DNA of 64,000 nucleotides from Carallia brachiata (lineage: Eukaryota; Streptophyta; Magnoliopsida; Malpighiales; Rhizophoraceae). Numbering within the stretch: position 1 is the first letter of the stretch; every line of letters starts with the position of its first letter. Positions 1-12,229 of this stretch are shown in pieces. The notes under the pieces were generated by a model. It worked only from the letters and a program-made list of their open reading frames with translations, had not been told where the DNA came from and ran no database searches. The position numbers were made by a program, and so were the translations under genes. The stretch is from contig JADCRB010000031.1 in NCBI GenBank assembly GCA_021464245.1, forward strand, positions 2,951,651-3,015,650. The letters run 5' to 3'.

Positions 1-1187
1 TTTTGGGTTTTTGTTGTGTGTGTCTTTTTCGGAAGACAGCAGGGCTAGGACTTGAAGAATTTATCAAACTAAAGAGAAAAAAACATAAAAGGGTGAAGAA
101 GAAAAAACAGCGGAGATCGGAGAGAGGTTCGAAATTTGAATCCCAACGGTCATGTGGGCTGATTTGGGCTTCAGAGGAATGACACGTAAGCCTAGGCCGC
201 TGGCCGTTCGTGGGTTTCAGGAAAGGTGAAAATTTTCATGGACATACAAAATTTTTTTATTATATTTACATGTGTTTATTTTGTGTAATTATAAGTATTT
301 TTTATACAATAATAACGATAAAAAGTCACATAAAAAATATTATTATTTTTTCCACTTCACATTTTTTAATTGTATTTGCATAAATAATAGTCGCGGTTGC
401 ACAAAATTAGCGCGTGTGAACGAAAGATGACAACATACATCTACCCATGTAATGAATCCCTCAATAAAGAGAATAGAAGCTGTTAATTATTGATTTCTTT
501 TTTTGAACAAAAATAAAAGTATATTATAAATATATTGATCATCATATTTACAGATTGAAATTGATCTTATCTAAGTGTTATATTTTCATTTAATTTGGTG
601 TTTCTTTTGCATAGGCAAGAGCCATAAGCACCTTAATTGAAGGCTTAATAATGGTCCTATTTAACCATTCATTAGATGCAAGCCGCAGTCCATTCGCATT
701 TTGGGCGATTTAGGCGTTAAATATCAAAGTCATTTCACCAAATCTTTGTAAAAAATTATGTAACAACATTTAAGAGTACATGAAAGTAATAAAAATGTAC
801 ATCAATCAAATCTTACTTGATCATACAACTAAATGAAGTAAAATATAAAAAAATTACTTTACTATCATATTATGTCTATTATAATGTTCGGTGAGCGTTA
901 TTATGTAGTATGGTAGTAGTACTCTTTTTCATACATGTTTTTTTTATTTGACTCAATTAAAAGGTGATTTAAATTAATTCAATATCAAACGAGTGACAAC
1001 AAAAATTTTAAGTGAAATTGAGTTAAAATTAAAAAAATATATATTAAAATAAATTTGTATGGTTTATAATATGGTGTGCTATATTAAAAGAAATATGAGT
1101 AAAATATAATAAACACTTCAAAATTGTCATCATGCTCAAATTTTGGAATATATATATATATATGTGTGCCTGCCACATAAGAGATTG

Positions 1188-1224
<37 letters not shown>

Positions 1225-1770
1225 ACGATATATTTATATTGCCTGCCACATAAGAGATTGACGATCATCTCAAGTTTTTGGCCAAAAAAAGATCATCACA
1301 AGTTGCAATCATGTACTTCATCTTGTTCACATGCAGGTACCACAACTGGGGTCCCTTTTTTTTGGTCTGAAAATTGAACCCATTAGCTTCCAAATTAAGG
1401 AGGAAAGATGAATGATTTCGCTTCCTGTGATATTATTCTAAATAGTCAGCAATCGTTTGACAAAATTAGACCAATCAACTGGGAAAGTTGACTTGTGGAA
1501 ATTATTTATTCCAAGTAATCAATTGCGGTCCATGATTATCAATGCAACATTAGCATTTTTTTTTAATGACAACAAGGAAATTAAAATAAAAAGACAAGAT
1601 TAAAACATAGAAAAATAAAGTTATTATGCCACTTCTAAGGACAGCAACTCCAGCTTCATCCACACGCAATAAGCTATAAATGCATGGTGGAGGTGTTTCC
1701 CAAATGTGAAAGGTAAACAGCTGAAGATATTTCAATAAGAAAAAGTTTGAGAGCCTCAGAGGAGTGTCTC
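1..1770. other. AT-rich intergenic DNA, left edge
   Basis: No convincing coding region was found. A (TA)n microsatellite lies at about 1149-1163 and a longer one at about 1190-1222. The roughly 30 bases before the longer TA run recur at about 1240-1266, so the region looks like a small slippage duplication. The first 230 bases are less AT-rich and could be the 5' flank of a gene beyond the window edge, but no start or splice signal supports that. Confidence 0.5.
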
Positions 1771-2040
1771 GATTTTTGTCTCGAAATATTTGAAAAGAGT
1801 AATCAATTGTTAATTTTTTGTAACTGCTATAATAAAAAAAAATAATACGAAATACAGTGATAGTTGAATGTCTTTATTTAAAAAGAATAATCAACTGTCA
1901 ATTTTTTACAACTGTCATGATAAAAGAGAGTAATAAGAAATATAGTGAATTTATATTTCAATTTTTTGTTACTCTTTCTATCAATAGAGTTACAATAATT
2001 TAACAGTTAGTTACTCTTTTAAAAAATTGGGACAAAAATT
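1771..2040. repeat. Fold-back MITE-like element
   Basis: The first roughly 55 bases (from gatttttgtc at 1771) match the reverse complement of the last roughly 55 bases (ending gacaaaaatt at 2040), with scattered mismatches. Inside the left half the block around 1793-1836 recurs as a direct repeat at about 1881-1924. Long inverted ends, AT-rich interior and a size near 270 bp fit a non-autonomous DNA transposon. No clear target duplication was found, so the superfamily is unassigned. Confidence 0.5.
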
Positions 2041-4031
2041 CATAACTATAAAACCAAACCCATTCCAATATTGGCAAGGAAATCAACACCTCGTAAAGTA
2101 TGTTGAAGGCGAACATCTTAGAGACGCTAAATCAAGTAAATACAATTGGGCAATATAAGTCCGCTGTCCATCCACCTTAAACTTTTGAACCAAAAAAAAA
2201 AAATATATCGTTAATATGTACGTTATCACATATGTGAGTTAAGACTGAAAGTCGTCTGTTGATGTCCTTATTTAATTTTTCCTATAAAAAAAAACCATCC
2301 ACCATAGTAGTCTTGGACTTAAATTGGCCTCCCCACGTTCTGTCTCGATGTTGATGAGTTTGAATACTATGGCTTAATATAAATCTTCCTATATTTGGGG
2401 ATGGTATTACAAGAGAACTCGAAAATAAGCCAATGCAGGGGTGAATGCCATAAGAATAAGTCAATTGGAGAATCCCCTTCCCATTCATCTTCACCAGTAT
2501 GCTATAAAAATATGTCAAATTGATAATCATTTGTGATATTCCGTATTTAATATGTAAAACACGTGAAACGACTTGCAGAGGTCCTAGTTGTATAACATTT
2601 AGATTTCTTAATGCTGTGATCCAATCAATTTACTTCCAATCTCCTATTTTGCCTTCTTTCGGTTGCCATCAAGTGGCAAATATGTCCCAATCAAAAAGAA
2701 TTAGTCAAGATTGACGTCCTAGATAGATCATCTGCAGAGCAATTTTCTAGACCAAATCAGCTAGCTACATTCTATTAAAAATTGCAACTATATATTTGTG
2801 AAAATGAAAGTAATAATTTGATTCCCATGGAAGATCATTTGCATTTTTTTGTTGTCTATAAAAATTAGGTAAGTAGAAGTTGCCTTAATTCAAAATTAAA
2901 GAAAAGTACAGGCCTCAAAGAGAAAAAAGAAGCGTGCATTTTTTATAGTTTCTTTCCAGACTCTATATCAATAAACCCTAGGGAAAATCTGAGAAGCTTC
3001 ACGATTATATCGACCACATACAATGCTTAAAGAGAAAGCTAGAAATTTTACGTCAGCTTAAATAATAGAAGCTTGTGGCATGATAATGTTCAATTAGTAA
3101 GTTTTTAGTGCTAGGGGGAATAGTTGACCTTAATTATTGCTCTATTTTAATGTAAAAAAAAGGTTGATTTGTCAGAATAATGTATCACTGTCATCCAAAA
3201 GCAATCACGGGGCAAAAACATCTTTGGCATCAAGGTACCAAAAAATATATTATTTAGAGATTGTCATTTCACATTATATTATTATAGTTAAATAATATAA
3301 TTATTAGATGAATATTCGATATTTATATTATTAATTATAATTATTATGTATTTTAAAAATTAAAAATGTATAATTAACTAATCATGATGATTTTGACTAT
3401 TATTCATCTAAATAATTGCAGGTAAAAAATAATGATTGCTTTGCCAAGCTAGTTGAAGCAAAAATTTCTGGAAAGGTTCAACGAAAAGGAAAGGGGAAAA
3501 GGAAGAAAATTGTGTTTCTGCAATTCAGCTGGTTTTCATTTTAAAAACTAATAATATCTTAATACGGATCATTTTTCCTCACTCCTCTCTGGAACAAAGA
3601 AAAAGAAGAGTGCAATATGCATTATTTTTCAGGTAGAAGAAAGGAGAAGGAAAATAAAAAAAGATCGCTTTTCTTCTGTCATTTTTACAAAGTTTGCCTT
3701 TTTTTTTTCCCTTCCTTTAAGATTTTAAGAAAAAGAGAAGAAAAGCATTCCATCTAGCAAGAGTTAAGCAAAGAAAGAAACTAAGAAGCCTCCTTTGAGA
3801 GAGCATCCAATTCCCTCTACAAAGAAAAGTTGCATTGACACTTAGCCATGAGAGGCTATGCATGCAGCCAAACATATTATTCCATCCAGTTATTGAAGGA
3901 GCTAGCTACTAGCTCTTTGTTGTACCCCTGTTTTGTCCGGCATGTGTCGAAGTTGAAGGCGCATCTTTCCACGTTCGACGCATCTTCTGCTTGAGAACAC
4001 GTCGCGACACCCTTCTTTTTGTAGCCCAAAA
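2041..4031. other. AT-rich intergenic DNA, no gene seen
   Basis: Short chance ORFs only. The 3700-4030 part lies just downstream of the DUF1677 gene and probably holds its 3' untranslated region. It is purine-rich on the plus strand and contains the short palindrome gagctagctactagctc near 3899-3915. Confidence 0.45.
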
Positions 4032-4373
4032 TTAGTACAGTTTTGTGCTTGCAGATCTTGCATACTTCTTAGAAGAAGATGGAGATGAGGACAAGTCTCC
4101 CTTTCGTCTTCTTAGCATCAGCCTCATGCCATCAGCAACCCCAACTGCTGGATTTGAATTGAACTTGCCACAAAATGACATGTGAGCTCTCACAGCTTCT
4201 CCCAACCCAAATGATGACTTATTATTACCTCTACTAACTTCATCTCTAACAGCTTCTGAGCATAACCCACATAGCCATTTCCCATCAAATTTGGCCTTCA
4301 CTTCACTTATGTAACATTGGGTACAATCCTCTATCAATCCACAACACTCACACTTGACTGACTCAATCTCCAT
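4032..4373 (-). CDS. DUF1677 family protein
   Basis: This intact single-exon ORF encodes 113 aa. Residues 1-46 carry the recognisable core of the plant DUF1677 family. Cysteines at 8, 10, 11, 17, 20, 35 and 38 include CECCG near the N-terminus and the motif GKWLCGLCSEAVRDEV. Their spacing suggests a small zinc-binding fold, although the biochemical role of the family is not established. The C-terminal third is basic and serine-rich (RRRKGDLSSS) and probably disordered. The length is in the usual range for the short members of this family. The start is the first ATG of the frame and directly precedes the conserved core. There is no signal peptide or membrane segment. The neighbours are repeats only. 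Confidence 0.85.
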   Translation of the reverse strand: MEIESVKCECCGLIEDCTQCYISEVKAKFDGKWLCGLCSEAVRDEVSRGNNKSSFGLGEAVRAHMSFCGKFNSNPAVGVADGMRLMLRRRKGDLSSSPSSSKKYARSASTKLY

Positions 4374-7086
4374 ATATATTTTGTTTTTTTCTTTATAATC
4401 CTTTCTTGCTTTCCTTCAAGTGGTCATGGAAAGATGGAAACTTGACTTCAACTAAAGTGATATGAGGGCTAAAGTGATGAGAAAAGCCATCATAAACAGC
4501 GGGTGTGATTTTGTGGTTGGATAGGACTGCAATAATGGGGTAGAAAGTGGGGCTTGTTTTTTCTTCTTCCTTTTGCTTTAGTTGATCTCCTCTGATTTAC
4601 AAGAAACTACGTTCATGTTGCTCCAAAAAAAAAAAAAAACCCTATGTTCATGGTGTTGTGCCAGAGATTTTATATGGTTGCTTTGAGAAAAAAAGAGAGA
4701 GCTTGTTAGAGTGGGGAAAACTTCCATAATTTGCTCCATGTTATAAGGGTCATGGGGACAGTGGACGTGAGACGAAGATGGTCGGAGGGGGCCCTCAAGT
4801 TTTGGCCTTTTCTAGATCTTAAATCATAATTTATAATATAAAAAAATATATAGTTAATTTAATAATTTATTTATTTTTATCTTTTTAAATTTAAATATTT
4901 TTTATAATTTAATAATTTAAATTTTATAAATTAATTTATATTTATTATTATGTATTTACATAATTTTTTTTTAATAAATCTTTGGTGAAAATTTTTCTTT
5001 ACGCCAGAGGAGTTCCTTATTAATTATTTGATTGGCAGTTTGTTTCGGTTGGAACTTGGCCCCATTCTGAATGGGGCTTATTTTGGATTTTACATAGCCA
5101 TGACACTATTGGTGGCTATCTCTAGGACTTCTGGATGGCCCTTTTTAGCTTAAGATGCCTTTTGATTAACGAGCCTAGTTAAAATTATTTGGATAATATT
5201 TACATTAAAATTATTAATATATTTTATATAATTATATTTTTAAAGTAAATTAAAAAATAATATTTTTATTTTATATTTAATTATTATAATTACACAAAAT
5301 ATATTAATTATTATAATCTAAACTTTATTTAGATAACTTTTTATGTGGTTATAATTGCCTTTTTCTCTTATATTTTTTCTGCCAGTCACTCTGTTTGGTT
5401 ATTCTGATGAGCACGGTTTCTCGCCCGTACTCCACCGCTACACTACCACCATACTCTGTTAGCAAAGTCGAACTTGATAATAATTTAGTATAATTTTATT
5501 CATAAAATATAAAAAATTAAAAATAAAATTTAAAATTAAATAAATATTATTTTAAAATTTAAAAATATAACTCTTATATAATATGTGTTAGAAAATAAAT
5601 TTTTAATTTTAAAAAAAAATTAAAAAAATTTTTATATAAATTATCAACACAATTACACTTTATTAATAATAATTTGTACTTTCTTCAGCTCATGCTGTGC
5701 GGCTACACGATGCGGGCGGGAACTTTTTCCGTATTCTGGTTCCTCCATGAATGTGCTGACTGCTGGGACTGGAATGAGTAAAAATCCTTACTATACGCTG
5801 CAAAAGGTCAACCTCACTACCGTCTTTGTTGACCAGCCTTAGGCTTGGTGGGGTGGTTCAACGGCCAATGATTGATCCAATGTGTGGGTCGGATTTTCCA
5901 AAGCATTTTCAAAGTCCTTCGTCTTTACAGTAAAAAGAAATATTTCTAACGGTTAAAAATTAAGATTTTTATTTTAAAATCTACCATTTTAACTTTAAAA
6001 AGGAAAAGTCGAGATTTCTAATATTAGAAAGAGCTTCTCTTAATTATAGTTCAATAAATTTTAAAAAAATGTAAATTTTTATGCAAGACACATAATATTT
6101 AATTATTGTGTTTTTTTTACGCGAAAAAATCGTTATATTAATATTCATTGAATGCGTACATAGGTACAATGCAAAAGCTTTGGTAATAACTGCTTGATTC
6201 AACTGGTCTACATTTCATAAGGTTACACGGATCAATCACAGACTGGGTTTGAAACCCATAAACAGAAAATCTTCTAACAAGAATATTAATCGACACGTGA
6301 CTAAATCTAACTAATTACAATGAGTTACTTAGATTTAATATAGTCGGACAAACTGTTTGTGATAATAAACACTGCACCTCGACGAACTTGTGATGGAAAT
6401 TGATGGAATATAATGAACACCGATTTCCCACAAAACTAATCTACAATCTACATAGGGATAGCAACAGTACACCCAATACAAAAATACACGGCAACATCCT
6501 TCTCAAATAGCTCTAAAAGAGCCAAAATGGGGTGACGGCTACGACTCACCGAAAGGGGAGCATAGTGGCTCGGAGAAAGGTGATGGCAGTAGGGTTCTGA
6601 ATGGCGGTAACTGAGCGAAGGTTGGTGTAGGAGGTGGTGTTAGTAAAGGAACTAGCGGCAAGGATGGTGCCGGTGCCGCCCACCGCCATCTTCAACAGCA
6701 ATACCCATTTCCATGAGTGCGCCGGCAACTAGTACGATGGTGCTGGCAGAGGGGTCAGTGTTTGAATCTATGGTGCCGGTGGCTGGTAAGCAGCTCTGGC
6801 GACTGAGATGGTGGTGGACACAGTGGCTCCAACAGTGAACGTTGTGGCTCTGGAGGAGAAACATGGTAGCTCCAGCGGCAGACTGAGTGGTAGAAATGGC
6901 AAAAAGATAGGTAGTACGATAGTGGCCCGTAGTTCTGAGGCTGGGGAAAACTTTGGGTGACTGTATTTGAGCTAAATCTAACAAAGTGAAAACTAACAAA
7001 CACCATAGCAGTGAGAGGTGTAGAGAGATGGAAAGATGGGGCTGGGAAGAGAGAAACAGAGAAGAAGTGGAGAGGGGGAGGAGAGG
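4374..7086. other. Intergenic DNA between DUF1677 and the LTR element
   Basis: The stretch from 4374 to about 4700 is the 5' flank of the DUF1677 gene. An AT-rich imperfect palindrome lies at about 5175-5345 and may be a small MITE. From about 6420 to 7090 the DNA is markedly less AT-rich and has overlapping ORFs on both strands with repetitive, low-complexity translations. No family was recognised, and it may be an older transposon into which the LTR element inserted. Confidence 0.4.
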
Positions 7087-7091
7087 ACGGG
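7087..7091. repeat. Target-site duplication, left (acggg)
   Basis: The five bases before the 5' LTR are identical to 13300-13304 after the 3' LTR, as expected for a single integration event. Confidence 0.95.
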
Positions 7092-7944
7092 TGTTAGCCC
7101 CTAGAACACTTGGCATGCAGGAGTTGGCGGCACCTTGAGCCAATTCCTAGCATGGGACATTGGAGTGGCTGAGCACTCCTTGAAACAAGGTGAAAGTTGA
7201 GAGGGTCAGCGCAGGCACGGGCCTACATGTGGGTCCCATTGTGGACCAAGACTTGGTTGGACAAAGGATGCTGGACTACTTGTTCGTGGGCTCCATCAGA
7301 TGGGTCATGGGCTTGGGCCCAGAGGCCCAAAACACAAGACTGGGTCTTAGCCAAGTCTGCATGACACTACATGTCACCGAGTCTCCTACGACGTGTGGAA
7401 CGTGGGGATGTGCGGGTGTGGCTATATCCGAGTGGCCAAGCATCGGGATAATGCTCATCAGATCGTGCATGGCAAAGGATCGTGGGTAGATAAGACTTAT
7501 CGAGATCAAGTGATGGATGATCGTGGGAGATAAGGCTTATCAGGATCGAGTCATGGATGAGAACGTGGGAAGATGAGGATTATCAGCCACGATAGAGATC
7601 GTGGGGAGATAATGTTTATCTCCAAGACCTAGATAGCTGGGGTGTCAGCTATATATAGACCCTATGGGTTGTCATTTATACTCAGTGAAAGAGAAATCAC
7701 TCAGAGAGAAAGAGTGAAACACTGTTGAGAGTTCAGGTGATTGCTCCTTTGTATTGCTTGAGTTAAGTAATAAAAGGTTGAGAAAGGTTCCGTATATGCT
7801 CTTGTGTCTCTTTCGAGTGTGTGAGTTGTGTGCCTTACTTATAAAGTTCATTGTGCAATCATTGTGTGTGCGGTTGGCTGAGACTAAGGTGACTTAGTGC
7901 CATCACAAGGCGTAATTTTGAGTGAGAAAATTAGCCGTGTGACA
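7092..7944 (+). repeat. 5' LTR
   Basis: The LTR begins TGTTAG and ends GTGTGACA. A TATA box (tatatata) lies at 7650-7657, and an AATAAA polyadenylation signal at 7769-7774. Upstream of the TATA box, 7477-7622 holds about four degenerate copies of a roughly 40-bp unit built around the gatcgtggg and ttatc motifs. By hand alignment, about two dozen substitutions and half a dozen short indels separate it from the 3' LTR, roughly 97 per cent identity. Confidence 0.95.
7477..7622 (+). promoter_or_regulatory. Degenerate ~40-bp tandem repeats in U3 of the 5' LTR
   Basis: Four imperfect units, each with a gatcgtggg-like head and an ttatc-containing tail, lie roughly 30-170 bases upstream of the LTR TATA box. 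The same block exists in the 3' LTR at about 12829-12974. Repeats at this place in LTRs often act as enhancers. That role is inferred from position only. Confidence 0.6.
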
Positions 7945-7946
7945 GC

Positions 7947-7958
7947 TGGTATCAGAGC
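7947..7958 (+). other. Primer-binding site for initiator tRNA-Met
   Basis: The sequence tggtatcagagc lies two bases after the end of the 5' LTR. It is the standard complement of the 3' end of plant initiator tRNA-Met used to prime minus-strand synthesis. Confidence 0.9.
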
Positions 7959-7973
7959 ATAAAGGTTCGACCA

Positions 7974-8961
7974 ATGGCAGGTGGTTCGGGTCTTGATGCT
8001 GTACGTGAGCGTGTAGCCAAACTCTTTGAGGTACTCGGTGATCTTCCGGAGGATACAAATTTCACCGTGTTCCAGACATTGGCGCTCCATGAGCAGTACA
8101 TAATCGATCTGCAGCGGCAACAAGAGGTGGTGGCCTCTTCAAACACAGCTTTTCGGCTTGAGGATGGCAGCAGAAATAGCCATCCTCAAGAAGGCTGTGG
8201 CCTCTCAACCAAGCGGAGGTGTGATGGAGGGCTCGACCAAGATGAAGGTGCCAGAGCCTAAAGCCTTCGAGGGAGCGAGGGATGCCAAAGAGATTGAGAA
8301 TTTTCTGTGGGATATGGAGCAGTACTTCAAAGCTGCCCGAGTGCCAGACGACGAGAAGGTCAATCTGACCAGCATGTATCTAGCCAAGGACGCCAAGCTG
8401 TGGTGGCGAACTCGGTTGGATGACGATGCAAGTGGGCAGGCCTAAGATCGAGACGTGGGAGAGCCTAAAGAAGGAGTTAAAAGACCAGTTCTTACCCTGC
8501 AACACGTCATGGGTTGCGAGGGAATCCTTGAAGAAGTTGAAGCAGAGTGGTACGGTGCGTGACTACGTGAAGGAATTCAGTTCCTTGATGCTTGACATCC
8601 GAACATGTCGGATGAAGACAAGCTTTTCAACTTCTTATCCGGTCTTCAACCCTGGGCTCAACTCGAGCTTAGAAGGCAAGGTGTGAAGGACCTTCCTTCA
8701 GCGATGGCTGCGGCTGATGGTTTAGTTGATTTTCGGATCAACAAGTCTCCTGATTCTGATGCTGGGAAGCAGCCCAAAGACAAGGGCAAGAAGAAGAAGG
8801 AAGGCAAGAAAGATAAGCACAACGGTGGCGGCAAGGATAAAGGCAAAGCCGTCTACCAAGAACAAGGTAAAGGCAAAACTAACTCGGGATGTTTCATATG
8901 TAATGGACCACACAGGGCTAAGGAGTGCCCGAAGGGAGAAGTTAAGTGCCATAGTTGCTGA
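7974..8961 (+). pseudogene. gag (capsid/nucleocapsid) of the chromovirus, frame-broken
   Basis: Translation probably starts at the ATG at 7974, just after the primer-binding site. The capsid part lies at about 8158-8690 and includes an aromatic WWRTRL stretch typical of plant retrotransposon Gag. A lysine-rich linker (about 8780-8880) leads into a CCHC zinc knuckle near 8890-8931 with the pattern C-x2-C-x4-H-x4-C. The frame changes near 8155-8165, 8425-8440 and 8600-8610, and again near 8935-8945 at the entry to the protease region. The product therefore cannot be made as one chain. Gag would form the virus-like particle in which reverse transcription takes place. Confidence 0.85.
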
Positions 8962-9658
8962 GGAGAGTGGCCTCTCGGACGATGTTGGCCCCTCTCGTGT
9001 CAATCCTCTGCAGTTGGTGAGTGCTGTGCAAGCTGGACGTGCCCCACAATCCGGCTTGATGTATGTAAAGATCGGGCTCAGTAATAAGGAGTTGATGGCG
9101 ATGGCTGACACTGGTGCTACCCACAACTTTGTTGCTGAGAGGATGGTGGCGTCACTGGGTCTGAAAGTCACCAAGACAGGGAGTCGAATGAAGGCAGTCA
9201 ATTCGGCAGCCCGGGAGGTGCTTGGCACGGCACTAGGAGTGGAGGTAACTATGGGCAATTGGTCTGGTAAGCTTAACTTCACTGTGGTTCCGTTAGATGA
9301 TTTTGATATCATACTGGGAGTTGATTTCTTTGTGAGCGCAAAAGTTGCTCTGTTGCCTCACTTGGGTGGTCTCATGATCATGCATGAGGATCATCCATGT
9401 TTCGTTGCTGGAACGTTCACTCCCTCTTCCAGTATTGGTGGGAAGTCGGGTGGTATGCTATCAGCTATGCAGGTGAAGCATGGGCTGAAAAAGGGAGAAG
9501 TCACCTACCTTGCGGCTTTGATGGAGATCAAAGAAGGTATTGTTGCGGAGGTGCCTGACAGTGTGGCGGATCTGTTGGGGAAGTTCACTGATGTGATGCC
9601 TCCTGAACTCCCCAAGTGTCTTCCCCGAGGCGTGCCACTGACCACAAGATCGATTTAG
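8962..9658 (+). pseudogene. Aspartic protease region of pol
   Basis: This is the in-frame continuation of the ORF that begins upstream at 8726. It carries the retropepsin active-site motif DTGATHNF at about 9109-9132 and a later hydrophobic ILGVDFF segment at about 9310-9333, the expected second half of the fold. The protease would mature the Gag-Pol polyprotein. The frame is lost near 9635, where the reverse transcriptase frame takes over, so this copy is broken on both sides. Confidence 0.85.
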
Positions 9659-10152
9659 TGCCCGGTTCCAAACCACCAGCACAAGCCTCATATCGCATGA
9701 GTCCGCTAGAGTTGGCAGAACTGAGGAAGCAGTTGACGGAGTTGCTGGATGCAGGCCTAATTCAGCCCTCCAAAGCGCCATACGGTGCCCCGGTGTTGTT
9801 TCAGAGGAAACACGATGGCTCCCTGCGGATGTGTGTTGATTACAGGGCTCTGAACAAGGTGACGGTAAAGAACAAGTACCCTATTCCATTGATAGCGGAC
9901 TTGTTTGACAGGCTGGCGAGAGCCTCGTATTTCACCAAGCTGGATCTGCGGTCTGGATATTGGCAAGTCAGGATTGCAGAAGGAGATGAGGGGAAAACCA
10001 CGTGCATCACTCGCTATGGCTCCTACGAATTCTTGGTGATGCCATTCGGTTTGACTAATGCCCCTGCTACTTTCTGTAATTTAATGAATGATGTGTTTCA
10101 TGACTTCATTGATCATTTTGTGGTTGTATATCTGGATGATATTGTTGTATAG
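9616..10152 (+). pseudogene. Reverse transcriptase region of pol
   Basis: The reading frame contains a classical Ty3/gypsy reverse transcriptase core: [46 protein letters not shown] and the catalytic YLDDIVV box just before a premature stop at 10150-10152. The continuing domain is in the next frame from about 10150, so a single-base indel sits directly after the catalytic aspartates. The domain would copy element RNA to DNA in the cytoplasmic particle. Confidence 0.95.
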
Positions 10153-12229
10153 TGAGTCCTTGGAGGATCACTTGTCCCACCTGAGGTTGGTGTTGTCTAG
10201 GTTGAGAGAGCACCAATTATATGTGAAAAAGGAAAAATGTGAGTTTGCCCGGCGTGAGATTATGTTCCTTGGGCATAGGGTGAGTCGAGGGCAAGTTAAA
10301 ATGGATGAGAGAAAAGTCCAGGCAATAGTGGAGTGGGAGGCCCCTACCAAAGTGTCTGAGTTGAGATCCTTTCTTGGTTTGTCTAACTACTACAGGAAGT
10401 TTGTGCAGGGTTACTCCAAAAAGGTGGCCCCATTGACAGACTTACTCAAGAAGGATAGACCTTGGAGGTGGACCACAGATTGCCAAGAAGCCTTTGACAA
10501 ATTGAAGGCAGCGGTGTCCACGGAGCCGGTCCTGAGGTTGCCTGATTTCGAGTTGCCTTTCAGTGTGCTAACTGATGCCTCGGACAAAGCCATTGGAGGT
10601 GTGTTGGTGCAGGAAGGCCACCCCATTGCCTATGAGAGCCGGAAACTCAATGATGCAGAGCAGCGGTACTCAGCACATGAGAAGGAAATGCTAGCAGTGG
10701 TGCATTGCCTTCGCACATGGAGGGTGTATTTGCTGGGTACCAGGTTCGTGGTTCGGACCGACAATGTGGCTAACACATTCTTTCAAACTCAGAAGAAGCT
10801 TTCTGCACGGCAGGCGCGGTGGCAGGAGTTCTTGGCTGAGTATGATTTTACTTGGGAACACAAGCCAGGAAGGCAAAATCAGGTGGCAGATGCCCTAAGT
10901 CGCCGACAAGTGCAAGAGACGGTTGCTGCCCTCACTCAAGTGCAGAGTGACTTGCTAGACAAAATCAGGGAGCAGGCCCCACATGATGCCACATATCAAC
11001 AAGTGGTACAGCAAGTCAGGGAGGGTGTGGTAAGGCGATACTGGCTCGATAATGATTTATTGCATGCCAAGGGTAATCGTGTATATGTTCCCAGTGGTGC
11101 AGGCCTTAGGAAGGAAATACTGCGGGAGTCTCATGATTCACAGTGGGCTGGTCATCCTGGTGTCGAAAGGATGATGGCCTTGCTGTCCCGCAACTACTAC
11201 TGGCCAAAGATGGAAGATGACGTCGAGGCATATGTCAAGACGTGCATCACTTGTCAGCAGGACAAGACGGAGCGGCAGAAGGAGGCAGGTTTGTTGCAGC
11301 CGCTACCCATTCCTACGAAGCCATGGGTGTCGGTTTCGATGGATTTCATTGGCGGATTCCCGAAGATTGATGGCATGGGATCTGTCATGGTGGTGGTAGA
11401 TCGGTTCTCCAAGTATGCGGTGTTTATTCCTGCCCCTTCTTCATGTCAAGCGGAGACAGCCGCTGAGCTTTTCTACAAGCAGGTAGTTAAGTACTTTGGA
11501 TTGCCTGAAGATATTGTGAGCGATCGGGATCCTCGTTTCACTGGCAGGTTCTGGACCTCGTTATTCAACATGATGGGTTCGGAGTTAAAATTCTCTACTG
11601 CCAACCATCCTCAGACCGATGGCCAGACGGAATGGATCAATGGCCTACTTGAGGAATATCTTCGGCATTACGTGACGGCAAGCCAGAGGAATTGGCTTGA
11701 GTTGTTGGATTCGGCCCAATTTTGCTACAATCTTCACAAGTCCTCTTCCACAGGTATGAGTCCCTTTGAGCTAGCTATGGGGCAACAGCCCCTTACTCCT
11801 AACGATGTGGCCAGGACTAGCTCAGGAGGGAGATGCCCGGCAGCCCACCGGTTTGCCCGTTCTAAGCAAGAGCGGCTAGAGGAGGCCCAGGATAGCTTGG
11901 ACAAGGCAGCCAGGCGGATGAAAAAGTATGCGGACCGAGGAAGGAGGGACGTGCAGTTCCAAGTTGGGGATAAGGTGTTGCTGAAACTTACTCCCCAAAT
12001 TTGGAAGAAGATCAGCAGCAAGACAGTGCATCGTGGGCTGGTTCCAAAGTATGACGGTCCCTTCACAGTGGTGAAGAAAGTTGGCAATGTTGCATACAGG
12101 TTGCAACTCCCAGAAAGGTTGAAGGTACATCCAACCTTCCACGTGAGTTTCTTGAAGCCCTTCCATGAGGAAGCGGGCGATGAGCCTCCAAGGAAACAAG
12201 CACGACGTGCTCCCTACAATCAACACTGA
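10088..12229 (+). pseudogene. RT thumb, RNase H and integrase region of pol
   Basis: This is a long open stretch. It opens with the rest of the reverse transcriptase and continues into RNase H ([18 protein letters not shown] and later AHEKEML and RTDN). It then carries the integrase HHCC zinc-binding segment (H-x-GHPG ... CITCQQDK, about 11130-11270). The DDE catalytic core follows, with MDFIGG, DRDPRF and [10 protein letters not shown] at about 11340-11640. A GPY/F-like module ([19 protein letters not shown]) lies near 12047-12103. Integrase joins the cDNA to host DNA. The frame ends early, before the chromodomain, because of another indel between about 12165 and 12225. Confidence 0.95.

Noticed and set aside
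1044..1268. 74-codon minus ORF
   Set aside because: Made largely of translated (TA)n microsatellite (repeated Tyr-Ile).
6652..7143. 163-codon minus ORF and overlapping frames on both strands
   Set aside because: Crosses the LTR boundary at 7092 and has a low-complexity, repeat-like composition without a domain.
7190..7509. ORFs inside the 5' LTR (and equivalents at 12543-12885)
   Set aside because: They lie in U3 of both LTRs and the frames differ between the copies because of indels, so they are not conserved coding regions.
7477..7622. Possible CRISPR-like array
   Set aside because: Units are degenerate, unspaced tandem repeats inside a plant LTR. CRISPR is not expected in this genome.
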